NCBI RefSeq assembly: GCF_039532605.1
Contig: NZ_BAAARY010000005.1
Span: 310,001-374,000 of the forward strand
Source: Pilimelia columellifera
GTDB lineage: Bacteria > Actinomycetota > Actinomycetes > Mycobacteriales > Micromonosporaceae
Direction of reading: 5' to 3'
Length of the DNA stretch: 64,000 nucleotides
Shown here: positions 21,850 through 30,975 of the stretch, one piece after another
How positions within the stretch are numbered: position 1 is the first letter of the stretch
How the letters are laid out: each line of letters starts with the position of its first letter
Notes under the pieces: generated by a model
Seen by the model: only the letters and a program-made list of their open reading frames with translations
Databases searched by the model: none
Told to the model about the DNA's origin: nothing
Program-made: the position numbers and the translations under genes

Positions 21850-21913
21850 ACAAGGTCGGTGCGTCGGCGCTCGTGCCGGCGAGGATCGCAGAAGAGAAGG
21901 AACAGAAGCCACC

Positions 21914-22222
21914 ATGGCGGGACAGAAGATCCGCATCCGGCTCAAGGCCTACGACCACGAGGTCGTCGACTCCTCGGCGCGCAAGATCGTCGAGACGGTC
22001 ACGCGTACCGGTGCGCAGGTGGCGGGTCCGGTGCCACTGCCGACGGAGATCAACCGCTACTGCGTGATCCGCTCGCCGCACAAGTACAAGGACTCGCGCG
22101 AGCACTTCGAGATGCGTACGCACAAGCGGCTCATCGACATCATCGACCCGACGCCCAAGACCGTCGACTCGCTCATGCGGCTCGACCTTCCGGCCGGCGT
22201 TGACATCGAGATCAAGCTGTAG
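21914..22222 (+). CDS. rpsJ: 30S ribosomal protein S10
   Basis: This 102-residue protein (MAGQKIRIRLKAYDHEV, with the loop RSPHKYKDSREHFEMRTHKR) is a normal S10. It sits in the 30S head and also partners NusB/NusG in transcription coupling. It is first in the S10 operon, with rplC 13 bases downstream. Confidence 0.98.
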   Translation: MAGQKIRIRLKAYDHEVVDSSARKIVETVTRTGAQVAGPVPLPTEINRYCVIRSPHKYKDSREHFEMRTHKRLIDIIDPTPKTVDSLMRLDLPAGVDIEIKL

Positions 22223-22235
22223 GGACTGCGAACTC

Positions 22236-22883
22236 ATGGACAGGCAAGTGAAGGGCATCCTGGGCGCCAAGCTCGGCATGACCCAGGTCTGGGACAACAA
22301 CCGCGTTGTCCCGGTGACCGTGGTGCAGGCCGGCCCGTGCGTCGTGACCCAGGTCCGCGCCGCCGACAAGGACGGCTACTCCGCGATCCAGATGGCGTAC
22401 GGCGCCGTCGACCCGCGGAAGGTCAACAAGCCGGAGTCCGGCCACTTCGCCAAGGCGGGCGTATCCCCGCGGCGGCACCTGGTCGAGCTTCGCACCGTTG
22501 ACGCCGGCGATTACGAGTTGGGCCAGGAGATCTCGGCCGACACGTTCGCAGCCGGCACGGTGATCGATGTGACCGGAAAGACCAAGGGCAAGGGCTACGC
22601 CGGTGTCATGAAGCGGCACGGCTTCCACGGCCTGCGCGCCAGCCACGGCGTCCAGCGCAAGCACCGCTCGCCGGGCTCGATCGGTGGCTGTGCCACCCCG
22701 GGCCGGGTTTTCAAGGGCGTGCGGATGGCTGGCCGGATGGGTGGCCAGCGGTTCACCGTCCAGAACCTCACGGTTCAGGCGGTCGACGTTGAGCAGAACG
22801 TGCTGCTGGTCAAGGGCGCCATCCCGGGCCCCAAGGGCGCGCTGGTGCTGATCCGCACGGCGGCGAAGGGTGGTGCGAAGTGA
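22236..22883 (+). CDS. rplC: 50S ribosomal protein L3
   Basis: This 215-residue protein has the GILGAKLGMTQVW start and the loop that reaches the peptidyl-transferase centre (GSIGGCATPGRVFKGVRMAGRMGGQ). ATG 22236 is chosen because MDRQVKGILGAK fits the family. Overlaps rplD by 4 bases (GTGA). Confidence 0.97.
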   Translation: MDRQVKGILGAKLGMTQVWDNNRVVPVTVVQAGPCVVTQVRAADKDGYSAIQMAYGAVDPRKVNKPESGHFAKAGVSPRRHLVELRTVDAGDYELGQEISADTFAAGTVIDVTGKTKGKGYAGVMKRHGFHGLRASHGVQRKHRSPGSIGGCATPGRVFKGVRMAGRMGGQRFTVQNLTVQAVDVEQNVLLVKGAIPGPKGALVLIRTAAKGGAK

Positions 22884-23539
22884 GTTCTGTCGACGTCATC
22901 GACGCGACCGGCGCCAAGTCCGGCGCGGTCGAGCTGCCGGCCGACATCTTCGACGTGCAGGCGAACATCCCGCTGATGCACCAGGTCGTCGTGGCTCAGC
23001 TCGCCGCGGCCCGCCAGGGCACGCACAAGGTCAAGACGCGGGGCGAGGTCGCCGGCGGCGGCAAGAAGCCCTACAAGCAGAAGGGCACCGGTCGCGCCCG
23101 TCAGGGCTCGATCCGCGCGCCTCAGTTCGCCGGCGGCGGCGTGGTGCATGGGCCGGTCCCGCGCGACTACTCGCAGCGGACCCCCAAGAAGATGAAGGCG
23201 GCCGCGCTACGGGGCGCCCTCTCCGACCGGGCCCGCGCGGGCGTGCTGCACGTCGTCGACGCCTTCGTCGCCGACGAGACCCCCTCGACCAAGGCCGCGC
23301 TGGCGACCCTACGTCGGGTCACCGACGCGCGTCGCGTGCTCGTGGTCCTCGGCGTCGAGGACGAGATCAACTGGCTCTCGCTGCGCAACCTGGCTGGCGA
23401 GGGAGTCCACCTGATCGAGTCGGGCCAGCTCAACACGTACGACGTGCTGGTGGCCGACGCCGTGGTCTTCACCCGCGAGGCCCTGGACGAGTTCCTGGGC
23501 ATTCCGGCGGCCGCGACCAGCGAGGAGGCTGCGAAGTGA
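22880..23539 (+). CDS. rplD: 50S ribosomal protein L4
   Basis: This 219-residue protein has the exit-tunnel extension (TRGEVAGGGKKPYKQKGTGRAR, here described by its core GGKKPYKQKGTGRAR) and the globular domain. L4 represses the S10 operon in E. coli; no E. coli-type leader is recognised here. GTG start in the rplC stop overlap, and a 4-base overlap with rplW. Confidence 0.97.
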   Translation: MSSVDVIDATGAKSGAVELPADIFDVQANIPLMHQVVVAQLAAARQGTHKVKTRGEVAGGGKKPYKQKGTGRARQGSIRAPQFAGGGVVHGPVPRDYSQRTPKKMKAAALRGALSDRARAGVLHVVDAFVADETPSTKAALATLRRVTDARRVLVVLGVEDEINWLSLRNLAGEGVHLIESGQLNTYDVLVADAVVFTREALDEFLGIPAAATSEEAAK

Positions 23540-23838
23540 GCACCATCGCCGACCCGCGGGACGTCATCGTCGCGCCGGTGATCTCGGAGAAGAGCTACGG
23601 GCTCCTGGACGGGAACTGGTACACGTTCCTGGTCGATCCGGACGCCAACAAGACCGAGATCAAGATCGCTATCCAGCAGATCTTCAATGTGCGCGTCCTG
23701 ACCGTCAACACGAACAACCGTGAGGGCAAGCGCAAGCGGTCCAAGACCGGTTGGGGCCAGCGGAAGTCGACGAAACGAGCGATCGTCAAGCTCGCCGACG
23801 GCGACCGTATTGAGGCCTTCGGCGGCCCGGTCAGTTGA
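23536..23838 (+). CDS. rplW: 50S ribosomal protein L23
   Basis: This 100-residue protein (VIVAPVISEKSYGLL, then NKTEIKIAIQQIFNV) is L23 at the tunnel exit, the docking site for trigger factor, SRP and SecYEG. The GTG start overlaps the rplD stop. Confidence 0.97.
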   Translation: MSTIADPRDVIVAPVISEKSYGLLDGNWYTFLVDPDANKTEIKIAIQQIFNVRVLTVNTNNREGKRKRSKTGWGQRKSTKRAIVKLADGDRIEAFGGPVS

Positions 23839-23852
23839 GGGGTTGAGTAGAC

Positions 23853-24692
23853 ATGCCTATCCGTAAGTACAAGCCGACGACGCCGGGCCGTCGTGGCTCC
23901 AGCGTCGCGGACTTCGCGGAGATCACCCGGTCAACGCCGGAGAAGTCGCTGCTGCGTCCGCTGCCGAAGAAGGGCGGCCGTAACGTCCACGGCCGTATCA
24001 CCGCACGCCACCATGGTGGTGGCCACAAGCGCCAGTACCGCTTGATCGACTTCAAGCGGCTGGACAAGGACGGCGTGCCGGCCAAGGTCGCGCACATCGA
24101 GTACGACCCGAACCGCACCGCGCGGATCGCGTTGCTGCACTACGCCGACGGCGAGAAGCGCTACATCCTCGCGCCGAAGGACCTCAAGCAGGGCGACCGG
24201 GTCGAGTCGGGCGTTGGCGCCGACATCAAGCCGGGCAACAACCTCCCACTGCGCAACATCCCGGTGGGTAGCACCATCCACTGTGTGGAGCTGCGTCCGG
24301 GCGGCGGGGCCAAGATGGCCCGCTCGGCCGGCGTCGGCATCCAGCTGCTGGGCCGGGAGGGGGCGTACGCCACCCTTCGGATGCCGTCGGGCGAGATCCG
24401 CAGGGTCGACGTCCGTTGCCGGGCGTCAGTCGGCGAGATCGGCAACGCCGACCAGTCGAACATCAACTGGGGCAAGGCCGGCCGGATGCGCTGGAAGGGC
24501 AGGCGTCCGACCGTCCGCGGTGTCGCCATGAACCCGGTCGACCACCCGCACGGTGGTGGTGAGGGTAAGACCTCTGGTGGTCGTCACCCGGTGAACCCGC
24601 AGGGCAAGCCTGAGGGTCGTACCCGCCGTAAGGGTCAGGCCAGCGACAAGCTGATCGTCCGCCGTCGTTACGCAACCCGGAAGCGGGGTTAA
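23853..24692 (+). CDS. rplB: 50S ribosomal protein L2
   Basis: This 279-residue protein has the conserved C-terminal region VRGVAMNPVDHPHGGGEG, with the histidine near the peptidyl-transferase centre, and the N-terminal MPIRKYKPTTPGRR. ATG after GGGGTTGAGTAG. Normal length. Confidence 0.98.
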   Translation: MPIRKYKPTTPGRRGSSVADFAEITRSTPEKSLLRPLPKKGGRNVHGRITARHHGGGHKRQYRLIDFKRLDKDGVPAKVAHIEYDPNRTARIALLHYADGEKRYILAPKDLKQGDRVESGVGADIKPGNNLPLRNIPVGSTIHCVELRPGGGAKMARSAGVGIQLLGREGAYATLRMPSGEIRRVDVRCRASVGEIGNADQSNINWGKAGRMRWKGRRPTVRGVAMNPVDHPHGGGEGKTSGGRHPVNPQGKPEGRTRRKGQASDKLIVRRRYATRKRG

Positions 24693-24698
24693 CCCGAG

Positions 24699-24980
<282 letters not shown>

Positions 24981-25013
24981 CGACCGTATTTCGAGGATCA
25001 AGGGGTTACAGCG

Positions 25014-25487
25014 ATGCCAAGCAAGGGCGACGCACCGGCGCTGCCAGGCGCCCGGGCGATTGCGCGTCACGTGCGCATCTCGCCGAACAAGGCGCGCCGG
25101 GTGATCAACCTCGTCCGCGGTCTTCCCGCGAAGGAGGCTCTCACGGTGCTCCAGTTCGCGCCGCAGACCGCGAGCGAGCAGGTCTACAAGGTTCTCGCCA
25201 GCGCGATCGCGAACGCGGAGAACAACGAGCGGCTCGACCCGGACGCCCTGCTGGTCAGCGAGGCGTTCGTGGACGAGGGTCCGACGCTGAAGCGGTTCCG
25301 GCCGCGGGCGCAGGGTCGGGCGTTCCGGATCCGCAAGCGGACCTGTCACATCACCGTGGCGGTCGAGGCGGTCGCTCCGGCGACGGCGCCGGCCAAGCGG
25401 GCGAACAAGACCACCAAGCCGGCCGGGCAGCCGAAGGCTGAGACGCCGAAGGCTGAGCAGGCGCAGGCCGAGGAGGGGACCGAGTAA
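25014..25487 (+). CDS. rplV: 50S ribosomal protein L22 with C-terminal extension
   Basis: The first ~118 residues are canonical L22 (ARHVRISPNKARRVINLVRG, FVDEGPTLKRFRPRAQGRA, hairpin lining the exit tunnel). A Lys/Ala/Pro/Glu-rich tail of about 38 residues (PAKRANKTTKPAGQPKAE) brings the total to 157. Such tails are common in actinobacterial L22. The stop TAA shares its last base with the rpsC ATG. Confidence 0.97.
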   Translation: MPSKGDAPALPGARAIARHVRISPNKARRVINLVRGLPAKEALTVLQFAPQTASEQVYKVLASAIANAENNERLDPDALLVSEAFVDEGPTLKRFRPRAQGRAFRIRKRTCHITVAVEAVAPATAPAKRANKTTKPAGQPKAETPKAEQAQAEEGTE

Positions 25488-26338
25488 TGGGTCAGAAGGT
25501 ACACCCGCACGGGTTCCGGCTCGGCATCTCGACCGACTGGAAGTCCCGCTGGTACGCGGACAAGCTCTACAAGGACTACATCGCCGAGGACGTCAAGATC
25601 CGTCGGATGATGTCCAAGGGCCTGGAGCGCGCCGGTATCGCCAAGGTCGACATCGAGCGGACCCGTGACCGGGTGCGGGTCGACATTCACACCGCCCGGC
25701 CGGGCATCGTCATCGGTCGGAAGGGCGCGGAGGCGGACCGGATCCGTGGCGAGCTGGAGAAGCTCACCGGCAAGCAGGTCCAGCTCAACATCCTCGAGGT
25801 GAAGAACCCCGAGTCGGACGCGCAGCTCGTCGCCCAGGCGGTCGCCGAGCAGCTGTCCAGCCGGGTCAGCTTCCGTCGGGCGATGCGCAAGTCGATGCAG
25901 TCGGCGATGAAGAACCCGTTGGTTCGTGGAATCCGGGTTCAGGTCTCCGGTCGTCTCGGCGGCGCCGAGATGAGCCGGACTGAGTTCTACCGCGAGGGTC
26001 GGGTCCCGCTGCACACGCTGCGCGCGAACATCGAGTACGGCTTCTTCGAGGCCCGCACGACGTTCGGCCGGATCGGCGTGAAGGTCTGGATCTACAAGGG
26101 CGACGCCGTTCCTGGTCGTGAGCCTGTCGCCGAGGCGGCCACTGGCCGTCCGCGTCGGGAGCGCGCGGAGCGTCCGCGTCGTGGCGGCCGTTCGGGCTCG
26201 TCGGGCACCACTGCCGGCGGCACCGAGGCTGGTCGCGCGGCTGCCGCCCAGGCCACCGACACCCCGGCCGGGGAGTCGATCGACAGCGCGGCGGTCGCCG
26301 TCGCGCCGGCTCCGGCCGAGACCCCGCAGGAGGGCTGA
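25487..26338 (+). CDS. rpsC: 30S ribosomal protein S3 with C-terminal extension
   Basis: The 283 residues contain the KH domain (GIVIGRKGAEADRIRGEL) and the C-terminal S3 domain (GRLGGAEMSRTEFYREGRVPLHTLRANI split over residues ~160-187). A low-complexity Arg/Ala/Gly tail follows from about residue 210. S3 lines the mRNA entry channel and contributes helicase activity. Translationally coupled to rplV by a one-base overlap. Confidence 0.97.
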   Translation: MGQKVHPHGFRLGISTDWKSRWYADKLYKDYIAEDVKIRRMMSKGLERAGIAKVDIERTRDRVRVDIHTARPGIVIGRKGAEADRIRGELEKLTGKQVQLNILEVKNPESDAQLVAQAVAEQLSSRVSFRRAMRKSMQSAMKNPLVRGIRVQVSGRLGGAEMSRTEFYREGRVPLHTLRANIEYGFFEARTTFGRIGVKVWIYKGDAVPGREPVAEAATGRPRRERAERPRRGGRSGSSGTTAGGTEAGRAAAAQATDTPAGESIDSAAVAVAPAPAETPQEG

Positions 26339-26341
26339 CAC

Positions 26342-26767
26342 ATGCTGATGCCGCGTAAGCCCCCGAAGGGCTTCCGCAAGCCGCACCACCCGGACCGCCA
26401 TGGCGCGTCCAAGGGCGGCAACCGGGTGGTGTTCGGTGAGTTCGGAATCCAGGCTCTTGAGCCCGCGTACGTGACCAACCGTCAGATCGAGTCCGCTCGT
26501 ATCGCGATGACGCGTCACATCAAGCGTGGCGGTAAGGTCTGGATCACGATCTTCCCGGACCAGGCGCTGACGAAGAAGCCGGCCGAAACCCGCATGGGTT
26601 CCGGTAAGGGTTCTCCGGAGTGGTGGGTCGCGAACGTGAAGCCGGGACGGGTGCTCTTCGAGATGTCCTTCCCGAACGAGGCTATCGCGCGAGAGGCGAT
26701 GCGTCGCGCGATCCACAAGCTCCCGATGAAGTGCCGCATCGTGACACGCGAAGTGGGTGACAACTGA
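26342..26767 (+). CDS. rplP: 50S ribosomal protein L16
   Basis: This 141-residue protein (MLMPRKPPKGFRKPHHP, VVFGEFGIQALEPAY, TRMGSGKGSPEWWVANVKPG) is a complete L16, near the A-site tRNA and needed for late 50S assembly. ATG 26342 fits the usual MLMPRK start; ATG 26348 is a second possibility. Shares one base with rpmC. Confidence 0.97.
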   Translation: MLMPRKPPKGFRKPHHPDRHGASKGGNRVVFGEFGIQALEPAYVTNRQIESARIAMTRHIKRGGKVWITIFPDQALTKKPAETRMGSGKGSPEWWVANVKPGRVLFEMSFPNEAIAREAMRRAIHKLPMKCRIVTREVGDN

Positions 26768-27000
26768 TGGCAGCGGGCGTTAAGGCCGAGGAGCTGCGTG
26801 AACTCTCCGAGGAGGAGCTGGTCACGAAGCTGCGGGAGGCCAAGGCGGAGCTGTTCAACCTCCGCGTGCAGGCTGCGACCGGGCAGCTCGACAACAACCG
26901 TCGGCTGCAGGTCATCCGTCGGGATATCGCCCGGATCTACACGATCATGCGCGAGCGCGAGCTGGGGCTCTCGGCCGCGCCGACTGAGGTGACTGCGTAA
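26767..27000 (+). CDS. rpmC: 50S ribosomal protein L29
   Basis: This 77-residue helical protein (ELRELSEEELVTKLREAKAELFNLR) is L29 at the tunnel exit next to L23. Its stop TAA overlaps the rpsQ ATG by one base. Confidence 0.97.
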   Translation: MAAGVKAEELRELSEEELVTKLREAKAELFNLRVQAATGQLDNNRRLQVIRRDIARIYTIMRERELGLSAAPTEVTA

Positions 27001-27272
27001 TGACTGAGGCAACGACTGAGGTGCGGTCCCGTCGCAAGACGCGCGAGGGGCTCGTGATCAGCGACAAGATGGACAAGACCATCGTGGTCGAGGTTGAGGA
27101 CAGGGTGAAGCACGCGCTGTACGGCAAGGTTCTGCGCCGTACCCGCAAGCTCAAGGTCCACGACGAGCAGAACGCGTGTGGCATCGGCGACCGCGTGATG
27201 ATCATGGAGACCCGTCCGCTGTCCGCGACCAAGCGGTGGCGGCTGCTGGAGATCCTCGAGAAGGCCAAGTAG
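27000..27272 (+). CDS. rpsQ: 30S ribosomal protein S17
   Basis: This 90-residue OB-fold protein (GLVISDKMDKTIVVEVEDRVKH, RPLSATKRWRLLEILEKAK) is S17, a primary 16S rRNA binder. It is the last gene of the S10 block; a hairpin follows immediately. Confidence 0.97.
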   Translation: MTEATTEVRSRRKTREGLVISDKMDKTIVVEVEDRVKHALYGKVLRRTRKLKVHDEQNACGIGDRVMIMETRPLSATKRWRLLEILEKAK

Positions 27273-27277
27273 GCGAA

Positions 27278-27311
27278 CGGCCCCGGCGGGCTCACGGGCC
27301 CGCCGGAGCCG
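27278..27311 (+). terminator. Hairpin between S10 and spc blocks
   Basis: CGGCCCCGGCGGGC pairs with GCCCGCCGGAGCCG (13 of 14 pairs, one C/A mismatch). There is no T-tract. It is the only strong hairpin in the 160-base rpsQ-rplN gap and may attenuate transcription into rplN. Confidence 0.55.
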
Positions 27312-27432
27312 TCGTCTCACGTCGATGGCAGCCCGCGCCTGGCGCGGATGACGCAGTGCAATTCGCGCGCAAGCGCGGAGGGTTCTTCCAAGCTCCGGCA
27401 CGCCGGAGGACTGGCAGACATAGGAGAGAGAC

Positions 27433-27801
27433 GTGATTCAGCAGGAGTCGCGACTGCGGGTCGCTGACAACACGGGCGCCAGGGAAATCCTGTGCATCCG
27501 GGTTCTCGGTGGCTCCGGTCGGCGCTACGCGGGCATCGGTGACGTCATCGTGGCCTCCGTCAAGGAGGCGATCCCCGGCGCGGGTGTGAAGAAGGGCGAC
27601 GTCATCAAGGCGGTCGTCGTCCGGACCGCGAAGGAGAAGCGGCGTCCGGACGGCTCGTACGTCCGGTTCGACGAGAACGCCGCCGTAATCATCAAGGACG
27701 GTGGGGACCCGCGCGGCACGCGCATCTTCGGCCCCGTCGGGCGTGAGCTGCGGGACAAGCGGTTCATGAAGATCATCTCGCTTGCGCCGGAGGTGTTGTA
27801 A
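27433..27801 (+). CDS. rplN: 50S ribosomal protein L14
   Basis: This 122-residue protein (MIQQESRLRVADNTGAREILCIRVLGG) is a complete L14 at the subunit interface. The GTG start follows AGGAGAGAGAC. First gene of the spc block. Confidence 0.98.
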   Translation: MIQQESRLRVADNTGAREILCIRVLGGSGRRYAGIGDVIVASVKEAIPGAGVKKGDVIKAVVVRTAKEKRRPDGSYVRFDENAAVIIKDGGDPRGTRIFGPVGRELRDKRFMKIISLAPEVL

Positions 27802-27804
27802 GCC

Positions 27805-28116
27805 GTGAAGATCAAGAAGGGCGACACGGTGATCGTCATCACCGGTCGGGACAAGGGCCAGAAGGGCAAGGTGCTCGCCGCCTACCCTCGTCTGGGCAAG
27901 ATCCTGGTCGAGGGTGTGAACCGGGTCAAGAAGCACGAACGCATCAGCACGACGCAGCGCGGCGCCCAGAACGGTGGCATCGTCACGCAGGAGGCGCCGA
28001 TCCAGGTCTCCAACGTGGCGTACCTGGAGGACGGCAAGCCGACGCGGGTCGGCTACCGCTTTGGCGAGGACGGCCGCAAGGTTCGCATCTCGCGTCGTAC
28101 CGGTAAGGACCTGTGA
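27805..28116 (+). CDS. rplX: 50S ribosomal protein L24
   Basis: This 103-residue KOW-domain protein (KIKKGDTVIVITGRDKGQKGKV) is L24, an assembly initiator for the 50S. GTG start, 3 bases after rplN. Its stop overlaps the rplE start. Confidence 0.97.
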   Translation: MKIKKGDTVIVITGRDKGQKGKVLAAYPRLGKILVEGVNRVKKHERISTTQRGAQNGGIVTQEAPIQVSNVAYLEDGKPTRVGYRFGEDGRKVRISRRTGKDL

Positions 28117-28685
28117 TGACGGCAGCCACCGAAACGAAGACCATGCCGCGCCTCAAGGAGCGGTACCGGGCCGAGCTCAAGGCCCAGCTCACCGAGAAGT
28201 TCAGCTACGCCAACCCGATGCAGGTCCCCGGTCTTGTGAAGATCGTGGTCAACATGGGCGTCGGCGAGGCTGCGAAGGACTCGAAGCTCATCGAGGGCGC
28301 TCTGCGTGATCTGACCACGATCACCGGTCAGAAGCCGCAGGTCCGTCGGGCGACCAAGTCCATCGCGCAGTTCAAGCTGCGCGAGGGCATGCCGATCGGC
28401 GCGAAGGTCACCCTCCGCGGTGACCGGATGTGGGAGTTCCTCGACCGCCTGCTCTCGATCGCTCTGCCGCGTATCCGGGACTTCCGCGGTCTCGACGCAC
28501 GCAAACTGGACGGGAACGGCAACTACACGTTCGGTCTGACCGAGCAGTCGGTGTTCCACGAGATCGACCAGGACCGGATCGATCGCACCCGGGGCATGGA
28601 CATCACGGTGGTCACCACCGCCAAGACCGACGACGAGGGCCGGGCGCTGTTGAAGCTCCTGGGCTTCCCGTTCAAGGAGAACTGA
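28116..28685 (+). CDS. rplE: 50S ribosomal protein L5
   Basis: This 189-residue protein (MPRLKERYRAELKAQL, VVNMGVGEAAKDSK, FRGLDARKLDGNGNYTFG) is L5, which carries 5S rRNA in the central protuberance. ATG 28116 overlaps the rplX stop by one base; GTG 28113 directly in front is an equal alternative. Confidence 0.97.
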   Translation: MTAATETKTMPRLKERYRAELKAQLTEKFSYANPMQVPGLVKIVVNMGVGEAAKDSKLIEGALRDLTTITGQKPQVRRATKSIAQFKLREGMPIGAKVTLRGDRMWEFLDRLLSIALPRIRDFRGLDARKLDGNGNYTFGLTEQSVFHEIDQDRIDRTRGMDITVVTTAKTDDEGRALLKLLGFPFKEN

Positions 28686-28686
28686 G

Positions 28687-28872
28687 ATGGCCAAGAAGGC
28701 GCTGATCATCAAGGCCGCCGCGAAGCCGAAGTTCGCCGTGCGTGCGTACACCCGTTGCCAGCGGTGCGGGCGTCCGAAGGCGGTGTACCGCAAGTTCGGT
28801 CTCTGCCGTGTCTGCATCCGGGAGATGGCCCACCGCGGTGAGCTCCCCGGCGTCTCGAAGGCTTCCTGGTAG
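28687..28872 (+). CDS. rpsN: 30S ribosomal protein S14, type Z (zinc)
   Basis: This 61-residue short S14 has two zinc-binding CxxC pairs (CQRC, CRVC) and the SKASW end. This is the zinc-dependent form. It sits in the 30S head. One base separates it from rplE. Confidence 0.97.
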   Translation: MAKKALIIKAAAKPKFAVRAYTRCQRCGRPKAVYRKFGLCRVCIREMAHRGELPGVSKASW

Positions 28873-28974
28873 TTTCCGCACGCCGGCCGACGCCGGACGT
28901 GGAATTGGCTATTGCTCTTCGCCGAAGGCCCGCACCCCGGTGTGGGAACCGCGGCGAGAAAGGCTGACAAACCC

Positions 28975-29382
28975 ATGACGATGACCGACCCGATCGCAGA
29001 CATGCTCACGCGTCTGCGCAACGCCAACCAGGCGTACCACGACCGGGTGGTGATGCCCTACTCGAAGATCAAGGCCAATGTGGCCGAGGTCCTCAAAGGT
29101 GAGGGATACATCGCCGCCTGGTCCGTCGAGGAGCCCGAGGAGGGCGCCGTCGGCAAGCGCCTCGTGGTCGAACTCAAGTTCGGCCAGAACCGCGAGCGTT
29201 CGCTGGCCGGCATCCGCCGCGTGTCGAAGCCGGGCCTGCGGGTGTACGCCAAGTCCCCTGAGCTGCCGCGTGTTCTCGGTGGCCTGGGTGTGGCGATCAT
29301 CTCGACGTCCCAGGGACTGCTCACCGACCGGCAGGCCCGCAAGCGAGGGGTGGGCGGGGAAGTCCTCGCCTACGTCTGGTGA
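28975..29382 (+). CDS. rpsH: 30S ribosomal protein S8
   Basis: This 135-residue protein (DPIADMLTRLRNANQAYH, GVAIISTSQGLLTDRQARK) is S8, which represses the spc operon in E. coli by binding near rplE. ATG 28975 has GAAAGGCTG upstream; ATG 28981 is also possible. Confidence 0.97.
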   Translation: MTMTDPIADMLTRLRNANQAYHDRVVMPYSKIKANVAEVLKGEGYIAAWSVEEPEEGAVGKRLVVELKFGQNRERSLAGIRRVSKPGLRVYAKSPELPRVLGGLGVAIISTSQGLLTDRQARKRGVGGEVLAYVW

Positions 29383-29391
29383 GGAATAGCA

Positions 29392-29934
29392 ATGTCGCGA
29401 ATCGGACGTAAAGCCATCTCGGTGCCTGCGGGCGTCGACATCAACATCAGCGGCCCGACCGTCAAGGTCAAGGGCCCCAAGGGCGAGCTGCAGCACACGC
29501 TTGCCGAGCCGATCACCATCGAGCGGGCCGACGACGGCACGCTCCAGGTGGTTCGGCCGGACGACGAGCGCCGCTCCCGCGCGCTGCACGGCCTCAGCCG
29601 CACCCTGGTCGCGAACATGATCGAGGGCGTGACCGACGGCTACAAGAAGACGCTGGAGATCAACGGCACGGGTTACCGGGTCACGGCCAAAGGCAGCGAG
29701 CTCGAGTTCGCGCTCGGCTTCTCGCACCCGGTCGTCGTCACCCCGCCGGCTGGCATCACCTTCATGGTGGAGAAGCCGACGCTGTTCCACGTCGCCGGCA
29801 TCGACAAGCAGCTCGTCGGCGAGGTCGCCGCGAACATCCGGAAGATCCGTCCGCCGGAGCCCTACAAGGGCAAGGGCGTCAAGTACCAGGGCGAGATCAT
29901 CCGCCGTAAGGCCGGAAAGGCAGGTAAGAAGTGA
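29392..29934 (+). CDS. rplF: 50S ribosomal protein L6
   Basis: This 180-residue protein (MSRIGRKAISVPAGVDI, KIRPPEPYKGKGVKYQGE) is a complete two-domain L6 next to the GTPase centre. Overlaps rplR by 4 bases. Confidence 0.98.
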   Translation: MSRIGRKAISVPAGVDINISGPTVKVKGPKGELQHTLAEPITIERADDGTLQVVRPDDERRSRALHGLSRTLVANMIEGVTDGYKKTLEINGTGYRVTAKGSELEFALGFSHPVVVTPPAGITFMVEKPTLFHVAGIDKQLVGEVAANIRKIRPPEPYKGKGVKYQGEIIRRKAGKAGKK

Positions 29935-30326
29935 GCGCCACGCTGCTCAAGCGCCGCAGCGGCGGCGGGGTGTCTGCCAAGCGGGCCATCGGTCGCGCCC
30001 GGCGTCACTTCCGCATCCGCAAGCGCGTCACCGGCTCTGCCGCGTGCCCGCGTCTGGTGGTCACGCGCTCGCTGCGCCAGATCACGGCCCAGATCGTGGA
30101 CGACGTCAAGGGTCACACCCTCGCGTCGGCCTCGTCGCTCGACGCCTCCCTGCGGGGCGCCGAGGGCAGCAAGAGCGACCTCGCCAAGAAGGTGGGCGCC
30201 CTGGTTGCGGAGCGGGCCAAGTCCGCTGGGATCGATCGGGTCGTCTTCGACCGTGGCGGCAACCGGTACGCCGGTCGCATCGCCGCGCTTGCGGACGCCG
30301 CCCGCGAAGCCGGGCTCCAGTTCTAA
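29931..30326 (+). CDS. rplR: 50S ribosomal protein L18
   Basis: This 131-residue protein ends in VVFDRGGNRYAGRIAALADAAREAGLQF (key residues FDRGG), typical of L18, the 5S rRNA-binding protein. The GTG start overlaps the rplF stop. Confidence 0.97.
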   Translation: MSATLLKRRSGGGVSAKRAIGRARRHFRIRKRVTGSAACPRLVVTRSLRQITAQIVDDVKGHTLASASSLDASLRGAEGSKSDLAKKVGALVAERAKSAGIDRVVFDRGGNRYAGRIAALADAAREAGLQF

Positions 30327-30360
30327 GTAACCCCGTCACGAGAAGGAAGGAAGGCTGCTG

Positions 30361-30975
30361 ATGCCAGGTCAACAGCGCCGTGGCGGCGGGTCCGGTGGCA
30401 GTGAAGGTGGTCGCCGCGACAACCGCCGTGAGGGCGGCCGCGGCAACGCGCCCGTCGAGAAGACCCCGCACATCGAGCGGGTCGTCGCGATCAACCGCGT
30501 CGCGAAGGTCGTCAAGGGCGGTCGTCGGTTCAGCTTCACCGCACTGGTGATCGTCGGTGACGGTGACGGCACCGTCGGCGTCGGTTACGGCAAGGCCAAG
30601 GAGGTGCCCGCGGCGATTGCCAAGGGTGTCGAGGAGGCCAAGAAGCACTTCTTCAAGGTTCCGCGGATCGCTGCGACGATCCCGCACCCGATCCTGGGCG
30701 AGGACGCCGCCGGCGTCGTTCTGCTCAAGCCGGCGTCGGCCGGTACCGGGGTTATCGCCGGAGGTCCGGTGCGTGCGGTGTTGGAGTGCGCCGGTATCCA
30801 CGATGTGCTCTCCAAGAGCCTGGGGTCCTCGAACCCGATCAACATCGTGCACGCCACGGTGGCGGCTTTGAAGGGTCTGGAGTCCCCGGAGGCGGTCGCG
30901 GCTCGCCGCGGCCTGCCCGTCGAGGACGTCGCGCCGGCCGCCATGCTGCGGGCGCGGGCTGGGGCGGGTGCGTGA
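30361..30975 (+). CDS. rpsE: 30S ribosomal protein S5
   Basis: This 204-residue protein has a Gly/Arg-rich N-terminal segment (first ~40 residues). The S5 double-stranded RNA-binding domain follows (RVAKVVKGGRRFSFTALVIVGDG) with the spectinomycin loop intact. ATG after GAAGGAAGGCTGCTG. The stop overlaps the rpmD ATG. Confidence 0.97.
   Translation: MPGQQRRGGGSGGSEGGRRDNRREGGRGNAPVEKTPHIERVVAINRVAKVVKGGRRFSFTALVIVGDGDGTVGVGYGKAKEVPAAIAKGVEEAKKHFFKVPRIAATIPHPILGEDAAGVVLLKPASAGTGVIAGGPVRAVLECAGIHDVLSKSLGSSNPINIVHATVAALKGLESPEAVAARRGLPVEDVAPAAMLRARAGAGA

Larger units (their letters stand above)
21531..21913 (+). other. Leader region of the S10 operon
   Basis: This 383-base stretch has no gene. 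It holds a promoter candidate at 21557-21585, a small hairpin near 21788-21807 (CTGG/CCAG), and the 26-nt element shared with the str leader at 21824-21849, then GAGAAGGAACAG before the rpsJ ATG. Confidence 0.6.
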